Source: Prevotella intermedia ATCC 25611 = DSM 20706 (GTDB lineage Bacteria > Bacteroidota > Bacteroidia > Bacteroidales > Bacteroidaceae). From it: a stretch of 64,000 nt of DNA. The position numbers were made by a program, and so were the translations under genes. Below, piece after piece: positions 44,077-53,345 of the stretch. The stretch covers positions 574,501 to 638,500 of the forward strand of contig NZ_CP019301.1 of assembly GCF_001953955.1 (NCBI RefSeq). The letters are read 5' to 3'. Under the pieces are notes generated by a model, which was given only the letters and a program-made list of their open reading frames with translations, was not told the origin of the DNA and made no database searches. Numbering within the stretch: the first letter of the stretch is position 1; every line of letters starts with the position of its first letter.

Positions 44077-44289
44077 ATGAAAGGTACAGAACATTTTACA
44101 CGGACAATAGCCGAGTATCTCAATCAGCGTGCTATGGCAGACCCATTGTTTGCCCCTAACTTGATGAAACCTAACAAGAATATCGAGGAGTGCATCACCT
44201 ACATTCTTAATGAAGTGCAGAAAAGCGGTTGCAATGGCTTTGATGATGATGAAATTTTCTCTATGGCTGTTCACTATTATCCAAAGTAG
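44077..44289 (+). CDS. PcfK-like protein N-terminal part, 70 aa, copy A
   Basis: MKGTEHFTRTIAEYLNQRAMADPLFAPNL followed by KNIEECITYILNEVQKSGCNGFDDDEIFSMAVHYY is the conserved N-terminus of PcfK-like proteins of Bacteroidales conjugative elements. Complete members, as I recall them, run to about 130-150 residues; here the frame ends right after AVHYYPK. Module B stops at the same place (AVHYYSK), so the short form predates the divergence of the copies. It may be functional or a fixed remnant. Confidence 0.75.
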   Translation: MKGTEHFTRTIAEYLNQRAMADPLFAPNLMKPNKNIEECITYILNEVQKSGCNGFDDDEIFSMAVHYYPK

Positions 44290-44312
44290 CACAATATCAA
44301 AATAATAATTAG

Positions 44313-44349
44313 AAGTAACGTTGCAAGACAGATAGTTACAACGCTACTT
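44313..44349 (+). terminator. Hairpin between module A and the RIT trio
   Basis: AAGTAACGTTG (44313-44323) pairs with CAACGCTACTT (44339-44349) with one mismatch, followed by TTAGTTTTC. It separates the convergent PcfK-like gene and the last RIT recombinase gene. Confidence 0.6.
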
Positions 44350-44368
44350 TTAGTTTTCTGCTTTTGAT

Positions 44369-45412
44369 TTATTTACCCAACCCTTTGAGCCAATTCAAAA
44401 GTTTCTCATCGTCATTCCACACCTCGATAGTTTGTGATTGAGGTACAATGTCGGCAGCCGCAGCTTCAAGTGCTTTACGTTTCTGTTCACTGTCCATTCT
44501 GACATAGGTTTCGGTTGTCTTGACAGAAGAATGGCCGAGAAAATCTCTGACGTATATAATATTCATTCCAGCCTGTAGTAAATGGGTTGCTTTTGAGTGC
44601 CGAAATGAATGAGGTGACAATCTCTTCGGCATTAGTGCAGGAAAATTCTCTCTGACTTTATCGGCATACATCATGATGATGTGAGTTAAGCCGGCAGATG
44701 TCAACTTTCTACCATAGGCATTGACGAACAGAGGTTGCTTACTAATATTATTTAGTTCAATATTGGCATCTTTCATATAAGCCTTGAGAATCAATACAAG
44801 TTTCTCGTGTATGGGAACAATCCGTTTTTTACGTCCTTTGCCCGGCAAAATGACATGATAGGGTTTCGTCAGATTAAGATTGTGTGCAGAGAACGAGATA
44901 AGTTCATTGGCCCGAGCGCCGGTATCATACAAGAAGGCCAAAATGGCAAGATGCCGTCTACCTTGTATTGTATCGGTTGGCACCTCTGACAGTAGCGTCT
45001 TCATTCCTTCCTGAGTAAGGAAAGACATATAAGGCATATCAGCTTTCTTTGATTTGATTGACAAAATATCCTGCCATCTTGCGAGATTTTTAAAATCCTT
45101 GTACTGTGCGTAATGGCAAAATGCCTTAACGGATGCAAGTCGTGAGTTACGGGTCGAAACCTTATTACCTTTTTCCATCTCTAACCAATTAAGATAGTCA
45201 TTGATACTCCTCCGAGACAAATCCTTGACGAATAGCTTATTGGCTCGGATGCCTTTATTGTCTTTAAAGAAAGCGTAAAGGCTTTGAAAGGTTGCGCTGT
45301 AACTGCGTATCGTGTGGTTGCTTACTCCTCTCTCTTTAAGTAAATATGTTTCAAAGAAATCCTTGAGTAGCATAGCCATATCTGTGATGTTATCTTTCTG
45401 TTTCATAATCAA
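44369..45412 (-). CDS. RIT recombinase C (XerD-like), 347 aa
   Basis: The third RIT gene. An N-terminal SAM-like domain (LKDFFETYLLKERGVSNHTIRSYSATFQSLYAFFK) is followed by a catalytic domain: Arg in YDTGARANELISFS, Lys region GKGRKKRIVPIHEK, SPHSFRHSKATHLLQAGMN, and the Tyr in FLGHSSVKTTETYVRMD. All active-site residues appear present. It starts 2 bp after the stop of the second recombinase gene. There is no arm-binding domain, as usual for Xer-like members. In RIT units all three proteins are thought to be needed together. Confidence 0.9.
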   Translation of the reverse strand: MIMKQKDNITDMAMLLKDFFETYLLKERGVSNHTIRSYSATFQSLYAFFKDNKGIRANKLFVKDLSRRSINDYLNWLEMEKGNKVSTRNSRLASVKAFCHYAQYKDFKNLARWQDILSIKSKKADMPYMSFLTQEGMKTLLSEVPTDTIQGRRHLAILAFLYDTGARANELISFSAHNLNLTKPYHVILPGKGRKKRIVPIHEKLVLILKAYMKDANIELNNISKQPLFVNAYGRKLTSAGLTHIIMMYADKVRENFPALMPKRLSPHSFRHSKATHLLQAGMNIIYVRDFLGHSSVKTTETYVRMDSEQKRKALEAAAADIVPQSQTIEVWNDDEKLLNWLKGLGK

Positions 45413-45414
45413 TT

Positions 45415-46398
45415 TTATATATCTGGAAATATTGTAGCTAACTTGGCTCCATCAGCTTGATAGAGATCTGGATAAATCTCCAATGCCAGACGGACATAAT
45501 GTTCTGTTGAATAGATGTCATGGTGACCGAGGAGGGTGGATATGATAGGCCAGGCTGTATAGATGTCCATACCGGATTTTACCATGTGATATACTGAGTG
45601 GACTGCAAATGTGTGCCGCAAGTCATGTATACGTGCCCCCTCCCCATGCCCGATATGCGTGATGCCACAGGCTTTCAACATTTTCCTGAAGCGCGTATAG
45701 ACTGCTGTATGTGATATTTTCTCCCCCCGATGATTGACAAACAAGTAAGAATCAGGTTCTGCAGTGGAAGCCAACGGCATTTTATCCCTGTAATGCATAT
45801 ATGTACATAGAACCTCTTTCATTTGCTCATTGAGTGGGATCAGACGGTGCTTGCGATTCTTGGTTTCCGTCAGAGTAATAAATCCTTCCGACATGTTAAC
45901 ATCGGAATTTTTAATTGCCAAAACTTCTCCTACACGTGCGCCACAATAATACAGGAATCTGAAAATGACAGGCAAGCCTATCAGACACGTGGTATTGTGG
46001 TGGCATTGCAAAAGAGTGTTATCAATGGCATTGAACAGACTTTTCACCTCTTGCTCTGAGTAGACGTGAGGAATATAGGATGTTTTTGGTCGTTTGGGCA
46101 ATGATGGTATGTACGAGGCATATCCCATATGGCACATAAACTGCAAAAATTGTCTGAGAACAAGTATTTTGGCATATCTTGTGCGCTCACTGCATATACC
46201 AACGTTTTTAAGCCATTTTAGATAGATGCCTTGAGTGATTGCTACATTCTGCATACGCCGTACCGATGGCATTTTGTCCAGTTCGTAAAATACAGTCAGG
46301 ATACTTCTGATACTAACATTCTGATGTCTTTTTACACTAAGATATTCATTCATCAATGGACCGAGAGGACTTGTAAAGCCAGTAGATTCATTATTCAT
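45415..46398 (-). CDS. RIT recombinase B, 327 aa
   Basis: The middle RIT gene. The frame with start MNNESTGFTSPLGPLMNEYLSVKRH (46398) is preferred; an upstream ATG at 46422 would add 8 residues and a longer overlap with the preceding gene. Catalytic residues are Arg in YYCGARVGEVLAI, the RIHDLRHTFAVHSVYHMV motif and the Tyr in LLGHHDIYSTEHYVRLALE. RitB proteins carry the long insert between H-x-x-R and the tyrosine seen here (KSGMDIYTAWPIISTLLGHH). It overlaps recombinase A by 8 bp. Confidence 0.88.
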   Translation of the reverse strand: MNNESTGFTSPLGPLMNEYLSVKRHQNVSIRSILTVFYELDKMPSVRRMQNVAITQGIYLKWLKNVGICSERTRYAKILVLRQFLQFMCHMGYASYIPSLPKRPKTSYIPHVYSEQEVKSLFNAIDNTLLQCHHNTTCLIGLPVIFRFLYYCGARVGEVLAIKNSDVNMSEGFITLTETKNRKHRLIPLNEQMKEVLCTYMHYRDKMPLASTAEPDSYLFVNHRGEKISHTAVYTRFRKMLKACGITHIGHGEGARIHDLRHTFAVHSVYHMVKSGMDIYTAWPIISTLLGHHDIYSTEHYVRLALEIYPDLYQADGAKLATIFPDI

Positions 46399-47623
46399 AG
46401 AATATTCCTCCTTTCTGTTCATAAAACGTCAAAGGGACGGGAGGTATGGGAAGCAAGCATTTTTTAAGTCCGTCCATGTCCACTCTCAAGTATGACTTGG
46501 TTGAATTGGAAGAGGAGTGACCGAGCACGTTTGCTATCATTGGCAGTGGTTGTCCATCTTTCAGAAGGCGTGTTGCAAGAGAATGTCGCATGGCATGCAT
46601 GCCATGATGCCGACGTTCAACATTAACCCCAGAAGCCCATATCGCAGTTTGAATCCCGACATAAAGTGTATTCACCGACATCTTTTGAAAAGGTGGTTTC
46701 AAAGTCAAAAATACATGTTTGTCAGCACAGTCGTTCTTCCGTTCGTTCTTAAGATAATCTATGAGCGCATTTCCAACTTCCTTAGTAAGAGGAAGTTCAA
46801 CCCGTTTCTTTGTCTTTTCTTGAAAAAGAGAAATAGTATTATGCTCCCAATCAATATTGCTGAATGTAAGATTGATGATATCCGACCGCCTGAGTCCTAA
46901 TATTGCTCCCAACAGAAATGCAGCATAAAGGCGCTTCCCACCCTGTTCTTTACGATTGATAGCACTGCCTATGGCGGTTATCTCCTCTGTGGAATACACA
47001 GAGGGAAGTTTCTCTCTCATTGGGAATTTGAAACCTTTGACCAGCATCCCAAAGTATGGTGGCTTATGCCCTTGTCCAACAAGGAATTTGCACAACTCTT
47101 TTACCACTTGAAAGCGATGACCTGGATTGATTTGACTGGAATCAACGAACTCCAACAAGAGTTTATCGCTCACATCCTCTAACGTGTCAATGGATTTAAG
47201 ATGCAAGAATGTCAAAAGGCGACCAAGCACCCTGGTGTAAACGTAAAGGGTACTTTGGGAAACTCGCATGGCTCTCTTGTAGTCTATTAATTGCAAGAAA
47301 ACAGAACCAATTTCACCACTGAAATCAAATTTTTGTTTTTGAGGAATATACCGACTAATACTGCCAGACAGAAGGACGCAGTCTAGAATGGTGATGCTGC
47401 GCCGCAGATGAGATGACATCAACACCTTTTCCTCCGGCAAGGTAGCAAGAAATGCCTCTCCGATTGAAGTACTGTAATGTTCAAACCCTTTTACAGACAT
47501 AAAGTGATTCAACTTAGATTCCCAGATTTGCTTGAATCTCAAAATTGATTTTTCAGAGTAACCTACACCCCTCATGAGCATTACGCACTCATTGATGAGA
47601 ATTGTTAATGATTTTGTTTCCAT
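46391..47623 (-). CDS. RIT recombinase A, 410 aa
   Basis: The first RIT gene. METKSLTILINECVMLMRGVGYSEKS is taken as the start because the decayed copy at 52290-52979 begins at the same codon; an in-frame ATG at 47653 would add 10 residues. The catalytic domain shows Arg in AILGLRRSDIINLTF, HGMHAMRHSLATRLLKDGQ and the Tyr in VLGHSSSNSTKSYLRVD. The protein has a long N-terminal DNA-binding part (about 230 residues). It is intact, in contrast to the copy beyond Hachiman. Confidence 0.9.
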   Translation of the reverse strand: METKSLTILINECVMLMRGVGYSEKSILRFKQIWESKLNHFMSVKGFEHYSTSIGEAFLATLPEEKVLMSSHLRRSITILDCVLLSGSISRYIPQKQKFDFSGEIGSVFLQLIDYKRAMRVSQSTLYVYTRVLGRLLTFLHLKSIDTLEDVSDKLLLEFVDSSQINPGHRFQVVKELCKFLVGQGHKPPYFGMLVKGFKFPMREKLPSVYSTEEITAIGSAINRKEQGGKRLYAAFLLGAILGLRRSDIINLTFSNIDWEHNTISLFQEKTKKRVELPLTKEVGNALIDYLKNERKNDCADKHVFLTLKPPFQKMSVNTLYVGIQTAIWASGVNVERRHHGMHAMRHSLATRLLKDGQPLPMIANVLGHSSSNSTKSYLRVDMDGLKKCLLPIPPVPLTFYEQKGGIFYE

Positions 47624-47699
47624 TGTGTTTGAATTTAATTGAACGAAGAACAAATATATGTCAATATCAAAAGAACAATAAATATAACGTATAAATCAG

Positions 47700-48110
47700 G
47701 GTTTTGTAAAAGACATGCTCTGAAATGCTCTATTCCTGTCATAGCCATATATGTATTGATATTATTAATGTCTGGGGATCTGGCTTTCACTTCGTCAGCC
47801 GATTTACAATTCTACAATCTGATTGATGCACCCATTTAGGTAAGTTCTTTGCTTGGTAGGGTCGGGAGTGTAATACTCTGCCCAATACCCATATTGCTCC
47901 ACAAGGTATTTCTTCAGTACATCAAAAAGTCAAAAACACCAGCCTTGCAGGAACGGCAGTGCGGAAATAAGTTGTTTGGGTTTACGGGGCTTCACACTAG
48001 TTGTTGAGAGCTTTGCACGAAAAAGCTACAAGCCCCTACTATCTTTATTGATAAAAAGGACATAGCATCCGTCTTCTTGACTTAGCATATAGTTGTATTG
48101 CAGTCCATCT
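47700..48110 (-). pseudogene. Decayed remnant of integrase-module sequence left of Hachiman
   Basis: Segments match module B in the same orientation: 47750-47935 resembles 53325-53485 (start region of the PcfK-like gene and end of the 143-aa gene), and 47950-48075 resembles pieces around 53500, 54537 and 53940. The matches are broken by substitutions and deletions and no frame survives. Hence this stretch is a much older or faster-decayed copy of the module tail. Confidence 0.6.
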
Positions 48111-48188
48111 TTCCACTTATGCAGTTAAACTTTTGAAATTTTAGACTCAGAATATATGATAAAGTTCGCTATTAAGAAATTATTTTCA

Positions 48189-48196
48189 TAATTTTG
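48189..48196 (+). promoter_or_regulatory. -7 box upstream of hamA
   Basis: TAATTTTG matches TAnnTTTG, 45 bp before the hamA start codon. A -33 box is not clear. Confidence 0.5.
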
Positions 48197-48241
48197 TACC
48201 AATTATTAAAATCCATTTTCAAGATACATTTGGAAAAATAG

Positions 48242-49066
48242 ATGGCTCGTTTTAATTGCTTCGAAATTAAGGTCTTTGATAAATTTATAGACAAGTTTGC
48301 TGAACGCTATGTTCAGCAACGCTCTTATGTAGATACTGCTGTTTTGGAAGAAGCTGCAGCTTTAAATTGTGATCTTAATACAGATGCTTTAATCAGCATA
48401 ATTAAATCTCAGTCTGTTTTCATTGATCCGGCGAGGGAAAAAGGAGAAGTTCCTAATCCTCTTAATGATATTTACAGAAGCGATCTCGGAGAACTTCTTA
48501 CAACATATTATTTTGAAGAAAAGCTTCCAGATAGAGAACGATATATTATCCCACTTAAGAACATTTCCACTCGTGAACGATACGATATGCCAGGTAGAGG
48601 ACTTGATGCTCTTGGATATAGGAAAGAATCTGATGGTTCTATAACATTGCTTTTAGCTGAAGCAAAAGTCTCAGAGCAGAAATCTAATCCACCAGGTGTA
48701 GTTGATGCTAACAAGGATTCTTTGTATAAAAGTCAGAAGATTCATCATGACGACGAGCCTATGGTGCTTCAAAGACTTACAGAATATCTAAGACATATTT
48801 CTGTCACGGAGGATGCTACCGCCTTAGGATGTTTGGTCGTTTGGATGCACGCTAAACAAAAAGACAAATATCATATCACATACGGATGTGGGCTTGTCAG
48901 AGATTACACATGTTTGGACAAGGATAAGGACTTTGGAAAATTTAAATCAAGTGTTGATGAGTTTAGACCAGGTCAAGTAAATTTTGAAATCTTTTCTTTC
49001 ACAGAGAAAACGATAGCAGAAACAGTTGAATTATTTTATAAGAAAGTAACTGAATTAGCGAAATGA
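48242..49066 (+). CDS. hamA: Hachiman nuclease HamA (DUF1837)
   Basis: A 274-residue DUF1837 protein, the effector of the Hachiman anti-phage system. The family core is clear: NDIYRSDLGELLTTYYFEEKLPD near 77-100, and the PD-(D/E)XK-like set in PGRGLDALGY (Asp near 121) and ITLLLAEAKVSEQKSNPPG (Glu-Ala-Lys near 140). HamA is held inactive by HamB and degrades DNA once HamB senses aberrant DNA, according to published work as I recall it. It overlaps hamB by 4 bp (ATGA). The size is usual for the family. There is no signal peptide; it acts in the cytoplasm. Confidence 0.9.
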   Translation: MARFNCFEIKVFDKFIDKFAERYVQQRSYVDTAVLEEAAALNCDLNTDALISIIKSQSVFIDPAREKGEVPNPLNDIYRSDLGELLTTYYFEEKLPDRERYIIPLKNISTRERYDMPGRGLDALGYRKESDGSITLLLAEAKVSEQKSNPPGVVDANKDSLYKSQKIHHDDEPMVLQRLTEYLRHISVTEDATALGCLVVWMHAKQKDKYHITYGCGLVRDYTCLDKDKDFGKFKSSVDEFRPGQVNFEIFSFTEKTIAETVELFYKKVTELAK

Positions 49067-52000
49067 AATCAGCATTACTAGATACGCTTTTAGAAGATGA
49101 CTCTATTAAATCTTTGCTTCACAAAAGTGAAGATTTGTATTGGGAGAATCCTCTTGATCCAAACCAGGAATATTGTCAGGATGAGATGGACTTCTTGTGC
49201 CGTATTGGTTTTATGTTGTCAAATGCTTCACTTGTTTCAGATATTAGTGATCTTGATTATACTGAAAATGCATACAAACTGCTTAAATCTTTTCCTATTA
49301 AACTTGAATATGCTGAAAATGTCTTTGAGAATACCATTGGTTATGATTTCAAGGACAAGCAGATAATATATTATTTCTTGTTGGCAAGTCTCGCCTTGAA
49401 AATGGACAAGACAATATCTGCAAGACTAAACTTAAAAGGTTTTGATGAGCATTTTCAAGAGGAAGAAACAGACTGGGGGAAAAGAACTCTATATTCAGTA
49501 TTGAAAAGTTTGCTTCTGTTAATCAGAAAGCATAACGGCTTCTCAGATATACGCGAAGCAATTACCCTCATTGAGGCTTTACGTAATGAACAGTGTGAAT
49601 TCGAACAGAATTACATTTCTAATATGGATATAGCTCTGCAACAGACAGCAGCATTGTCTCTTGTTGGGATATATCATGTATCTAAAGCTGTTACTGATAC
49701 TGCAGAATACCTAATTAATGGATATTCAACTCAGCAAAGAAGGATTACATCTACTATACGACAGCATATTGATGTTGCAATTGACCTTCAGAACAAGGAT
49801 TCACGTCTTGTTGATTTCTTCAAGATTATATGGAACGATCTACAGTTGCTAATCAAAAATTCTATCTGGAGCAACACAGGCTTCCATGATAAGATCAAGC
49901 AGTTATGTAGCCAAAAGGCTCAGAATGGGCTTCTTGAATTATTACCTTCTCAACAGAAGGCTTTAGCTGACAATATGCTCAATGTTGCAGCAAATGCTAT
50001 TGTACTCCAGATGCCAACAAGTGCTGGTAAAACTTTGATGGCAGAGTTCAACATTCTTATTACTCGTTCTCTTCGTTCTGATTCAAAGATCGTATATATT
50101 GTTCCATCAAGAGCATTAATGAATCAGGTCTATTTTGATCTAAAAGAAGATCTTCAAGGACTAGGCATTAATGTTGAGCGAACATCGGCAGCTGTTGAAG
50201 TAGATCCAACTGAAGATGAATTTTTGATATCTGATGATATAGATATCATGGTGACCACACCTGAAAAGTTGGATTTATTAATACGACGTCAGCATAGTTC
50301 TGTAGAAGACGTTTCCTTATTCATTGTTGATGAAGCACATACTATTGAAAATGGTGAGCGTGGTGCAAGACTGGAGCTTCTACTCACAATGCTTCGAAGA
50401 GAAAGGCCAGATGCAAAATATATGCTATTATCTCCTTTCCTTCCTGAAAGAGGAGACAAGATTAAAGACTGGCTTGGAGGTGGTAATGCTATTCAGGTTG
50501 ACTGGAAGCCATCTGAAAAATTGGTATTTGGTGTACATGTGACAAAAAGAAAGATTAAATACACAATCCTTCCAACACCATTTACACCACAAATTAAAGA
50601 GGAAAAGAAATTCGAGACAAAGAATTCAATCAACTTAGCAACCCCAAGTAGCAAAAAAGGTATCTTGGAATACGCAACGAAACGATTTGGAGAAAAAGGA
50701 AAAACTCTGCTAATTCTTTGTAAAGGAAAGAAAACAGCTAACTCTCAAGCTAGAACTATTGCAGAATGGGTTGAAGCAGAAGTGAATATTGATAGTGATG
50801 TAACACTCGTCCAAAAATTTATGGAAGAGGAAATCGGATGTCCAACAACCTATACAGAGTTGCTTGGTAAAGGTATTGCTGTACACCATGCAGGACTCTC
50901 TGAAGAATCAAAAATCCTTATAGAATATCTTATTCGAAAAGGAAAAATCCAATATGTTTGTGCTACGACTACAATTGCTGAAGGCGTTAATTTCCCTGTT
51001 TCCTCAGTGTATTTTGATACTTACACAAAAGGTAGAAAAAATACTTTGTCAGCAAATGATTTTTGGAATATTGCTGGACGTGCTGGACGTACAATGGTTG
51101 ATGACATAGGTAAGATTATCCTTCCATTCAATGATACCAACAATATTACAACAGCAAAAGGAATTATTTCTAAAAGTGCAGAGGAACTCACAAGTGTGCT
51201 TGCACAGCTTTTTGTGCAAAGACAAGATGTGACCCAAAAACTATATGAAGATAATGGTATCAATCAATTAATTTACACTTATCCTGATTCATTTGGTCCA
51301 TTATTCCAATACTTTGTACATTTGCTTAATATTACTGATTCTGAATATGTTGCTGATGTTGAAGATTTATTTAAGGACACACTTGCATATACGCTGTTGA
51401 ACGATTCTGACAAGGAAACCTTCATTACTCTTTGCAAACAGATTTACTTGTCAATTCAGGCAAAATACATTTCAAAAGGAGGAGCATTAAAGTTTGCTGA
51501 CAAAACAGGCTTCTCTGTTCCTTCTGTGCTGAATATCATGCATGAAAAATCAACGAACCGGGAAATATCTGATCTCGATTCATGGGAGCCAGATGCATTA
51601 TTTGATAGAAATGATCCAAATAACCTTGCACAAAAAATCAAGGTAATTGCAGCATTGAAGGAAACACAATTAGGAACAGATTCAATACAAGCACCTTTTA
51701 ATCCTGAGATTGCAGCAAAATTAGTTATTAATTGGGTCAAAGGTGAAAAATTAAATACAATATCAGCAATTCACCCAAACTATAGAAAATTAGAAGATAT
51801 AACGATACGTGTTTCAGAGTTTGTTTCATATATGAATAGTATGCGATTCAAAGCATCTTGGGGACTTAGTGCTTTGGAAGGCATTGTACGTGGAAACGAA
51901 GATGAAATGAAGGATTCTTATGTACCATCATTCGTATACTATGGTGTTGACAACAAAAAAGCCTTAGCTATGAGAATGTTAGGTATTCCAAGAGCATTGT

Positions 52001-52170
52001 CAGGCTGTCTTTCGCAGATTATTGAAGGAGATATGTCAAATTATTCTTTCTCACAACTCCGTAATAATATTAAATCTATGTCTAACCAAACATGGGATTC
52101 TATGGTTCCAAGTTCATCTAGACTTTCAGGAAAAGAATGGAAGAGAATTGTTGATATTCTTCTAAAATAA
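49063..52170 (+). CDS. hamB: Hachiman helicase HamB (superfamily 2)
   Basis: 1035 residues. After a 300-residue helical N-terminal part comes an SF2 helicase core: Q-motif-like LPSQQKALADNM, Walker A MPTSAGKTLMAEF near 316, VPSRALMNQV, DEAH box LFIVDEAHTIENGERGARLE near 422, ICATTTIAEGVNFP-like VCATTTIAEGVNFPVSSVYFD near 630 and the arginine finger NIAGRAGRTMVDD near 670. The C-terminal 350 residues are helical, as in Ski2-like enzymes. HamB translocates on DNA and triggers HamA. No frameshift is seen; the pair appears intact. Confidence 0.92.
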   Translation: MKSALLDTLLEDDSIKSLLHKSEDLYWENPLDPNQEYCQDEMDFLCRIGFMLSNASLVSDISDLDYTENAYKLLKSFPIKLEYAENVFENTIGYDFKDKQIIYYFLLASLALKMDKTISARLNLKGFDEHFQEEETDWGKRTLYSVLKSLLLLIRKHNGFSDIREAITLIEALRNEQCEFEQNYISNMDIALQQTAALSLVGIYHVSKAVTDTAEYLINGYSTQQRRITSTIRQHIDVAIDLQNKDSRLVDFFKIIWNDLQLLIKNSIWSNTGFHDKIKQLCSQKAQNGLLELLPSQQKALADNMLNVAANAIVLQMPTSAGKTLMAEFNILITRSLRSDSKIVYIVPSRALMNQVYFDLKEDLQGLGINVERTSAAVEVDPTEDEFLISDDIDIMVTTPEKLDLLIRRQHSSVEDVSLFIVDEAHTIENGERGARLELLLTMLRRERPDAKYMLLSPFLPERGDKIKDWLGGGNAIQVDWKPSEKLVFGVHVTKRKIKYTILPTPFTPQIKEEKKFETKNSINLATPSSKKGILEYATKRFGEKGKTLLILCKGKKTANSQARTIAEWVEAEVNIDSDVTLVQKFMEEEIGCPTTYTELLGKGIAVHHAGLSEESKILIEYLIRKGKIQYVCATTTIAEGVNFPVSSVYFDTYTKGRKNTLSANDFWNIAGRAGRTMVDDIGKIILPFNDTNNITTAKGIISKSAEELTSVLAQLFVQRQDVTQKLYEDNGINQLIYTYPDSFGPLFQYFVHLLNITDSEYVADVEDLFKDTLAYTLLNDSDKETFITLCKQIYLSIQAKYISKGGALKFADKTGFSVPSVLNIMHEKSTNREISDLDSWEPDALFDRNDPNNLAQKIKVIAALKETQLGTDSIQAPFNPEIAAKLVINWVKGEKLNTISAIHPNYRKLEDITIRVSEFVSYMNSMRFKASWGLSALEGIVRGNEDEMKDSYVPSFVYYGVDNKKALAMRMLGIPRALSGCLSQIIEGDMSNYSFSQLRNNIKSMSNQTWDSMVPSSSRLSGKEWKRIVDILLK

Positions 52171-52289
52171 TGCTTTGATGGAATATCAATAAAGATACTT
52201 TGTCTCGATCATTTGAGTAGGTTATTAAGCACAATGTTATAGGATTCAAGAACCCACTTCTTGATCTGATCAAATAGAAATGTATTTTC

Positions 52290-52979
52290 TATGAGTATGA
52301 TTTGGTTGAATTGGAAGAGGAGTGAGCGAGCACGTTTGCTATCATTGGCAGCATTTGTTCATTTCTCAGAAAGCATTTCGCAATAGGATGACACATGGCA
52401 TGTATACCATGATGCTGACGTTCAATATTCCCTCAGAAGCCCATATTGCAGTTTGAATCCCGGCATAATGTGTATCCACCGACATCTTTTGATAAGGGTG
52501 GTTTCAAAGTCAAGAATACATGTTTGTCAGCACAGTCGTTCTTCCGTTCGTTCTTAAGATAATCTATGAGCGCACTTCCAACTTCCTTAGTAAGAGGAAG
52601 TTCAAACCGTTTCTTTGTCTTTTCTTGAGAAAGAGAAATAGTATTATGCTCCCAAACAATGTTGCTGAATGTAAGATTGATAATATCCGACCGCCTGAGT
52701 CCTAATATTGCTCCCAACAGAAATGCAGTATAAAGGCGCTTTCCACTCAGTCCTTTACGATTGATTGTACTGCCTATGATGGTTATCTCCTCTGTGGAAT
52801 ACACAGAGGGGAGTTTCTCTCTCATTGGGAATTTGCACAACCCTTTTACAGACATAAAGTGATTCAACTTAGATTCCCAGATTTGCTTGAATCTCAAAAT
52901 TGATTTTTCAGAGTAACCTACACCCCCTCATGAGCATTACGCACTCATTGATGAGAATTGCTAATGATTTTATTTCCAT
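52290..52979 (-). pseudogene. Decayed second copy of RIT recombinase A
   Basis: The minus-strand sequence from ATG 52979 (MEIKSLAILINECVMLM) follows recombinase A, but an extra G in the GGGG run near codon 19 shifts the frame. About 0.5 kb coding for residues roughly 45-220 is missing (the sequence jumps from HFMSVKG to LCKFPMREKLPSV), and the catalytic end is degraded. It is a direct repeat of the intact gene left of Hachiman. The rest of 52171-52290 and 52980-53110 holds no gene. Confidence 0.88.
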
Positions 52980-53110
52980 TACGTTTAAATTTAATTGAGC
53001 GAAGAACAAATATATGTCAATATCAAAAGTTCGTTATCAAAAGGGCAATAAATATAACGTATAAATCAGGGGTTTGTAAGAGACGTGCTCTGACACGTTA
53101 TGATATGATA

Positions 53111-53323
53111 CTACTTTGAATAATAGTGAACAGCCATAGAGAAAATTTCATCATCATCAAAGCCATTGCAACCGCTTTTCTGCACTTCATTAAGAATGTA
53201 GGTGATGCACTCCTCGATATTCTTGTTTGGCTTCAACAAGTTAGGGGCAAATAATGGGTCTGTCATAGCACGCTGATTGAGATACTCGGCTATTGTCCGT
53301 GTGAAATGTTCTGTTCCTTTCAT
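53111..53323 (-). CDS. PcfK-like protein N-terminal part, 70 aa, copy B
   Basis: MKGTEHFTRTIAEYLNQRAMTDPLFAPNLLKPNKNIEECITYILNEVQKSGCNGFDDDEIFSMAVHYYSK is nearly identical to copy A (44077-44289) but for a few residues, and ends at the same place. Similarity between the two modules stops within a few bases of this stop codon. That marks the inner border of the duplicated module. Confidence 0.75.
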   Translation of the reverse strand: MKGTEHFTRTIAEYLNQRAMTDPLFAPNLLKPNKNIEECITYILNEVQKSGCNGFDDDEIFSMAVHYYSK

Positions 53324-53345
53324 TGTCGTATATGTTTTGATGTTG

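Larger units (their letters stand above)
44369..47653 (-). mobile_element. RIT (recombinase-in-trio) element
   Basis: Three different tyrosine recombinases lie head to tail on one strand with almost no gap (overlap of 8-32 bp, then 2 bp). Lengths of about 410, 335 and 347 residues and this order match RIT elements, which transpose or integrate as three-recombinase units. Terminal inverted repeats could not be fixed by eye. Confidence 0.8.
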
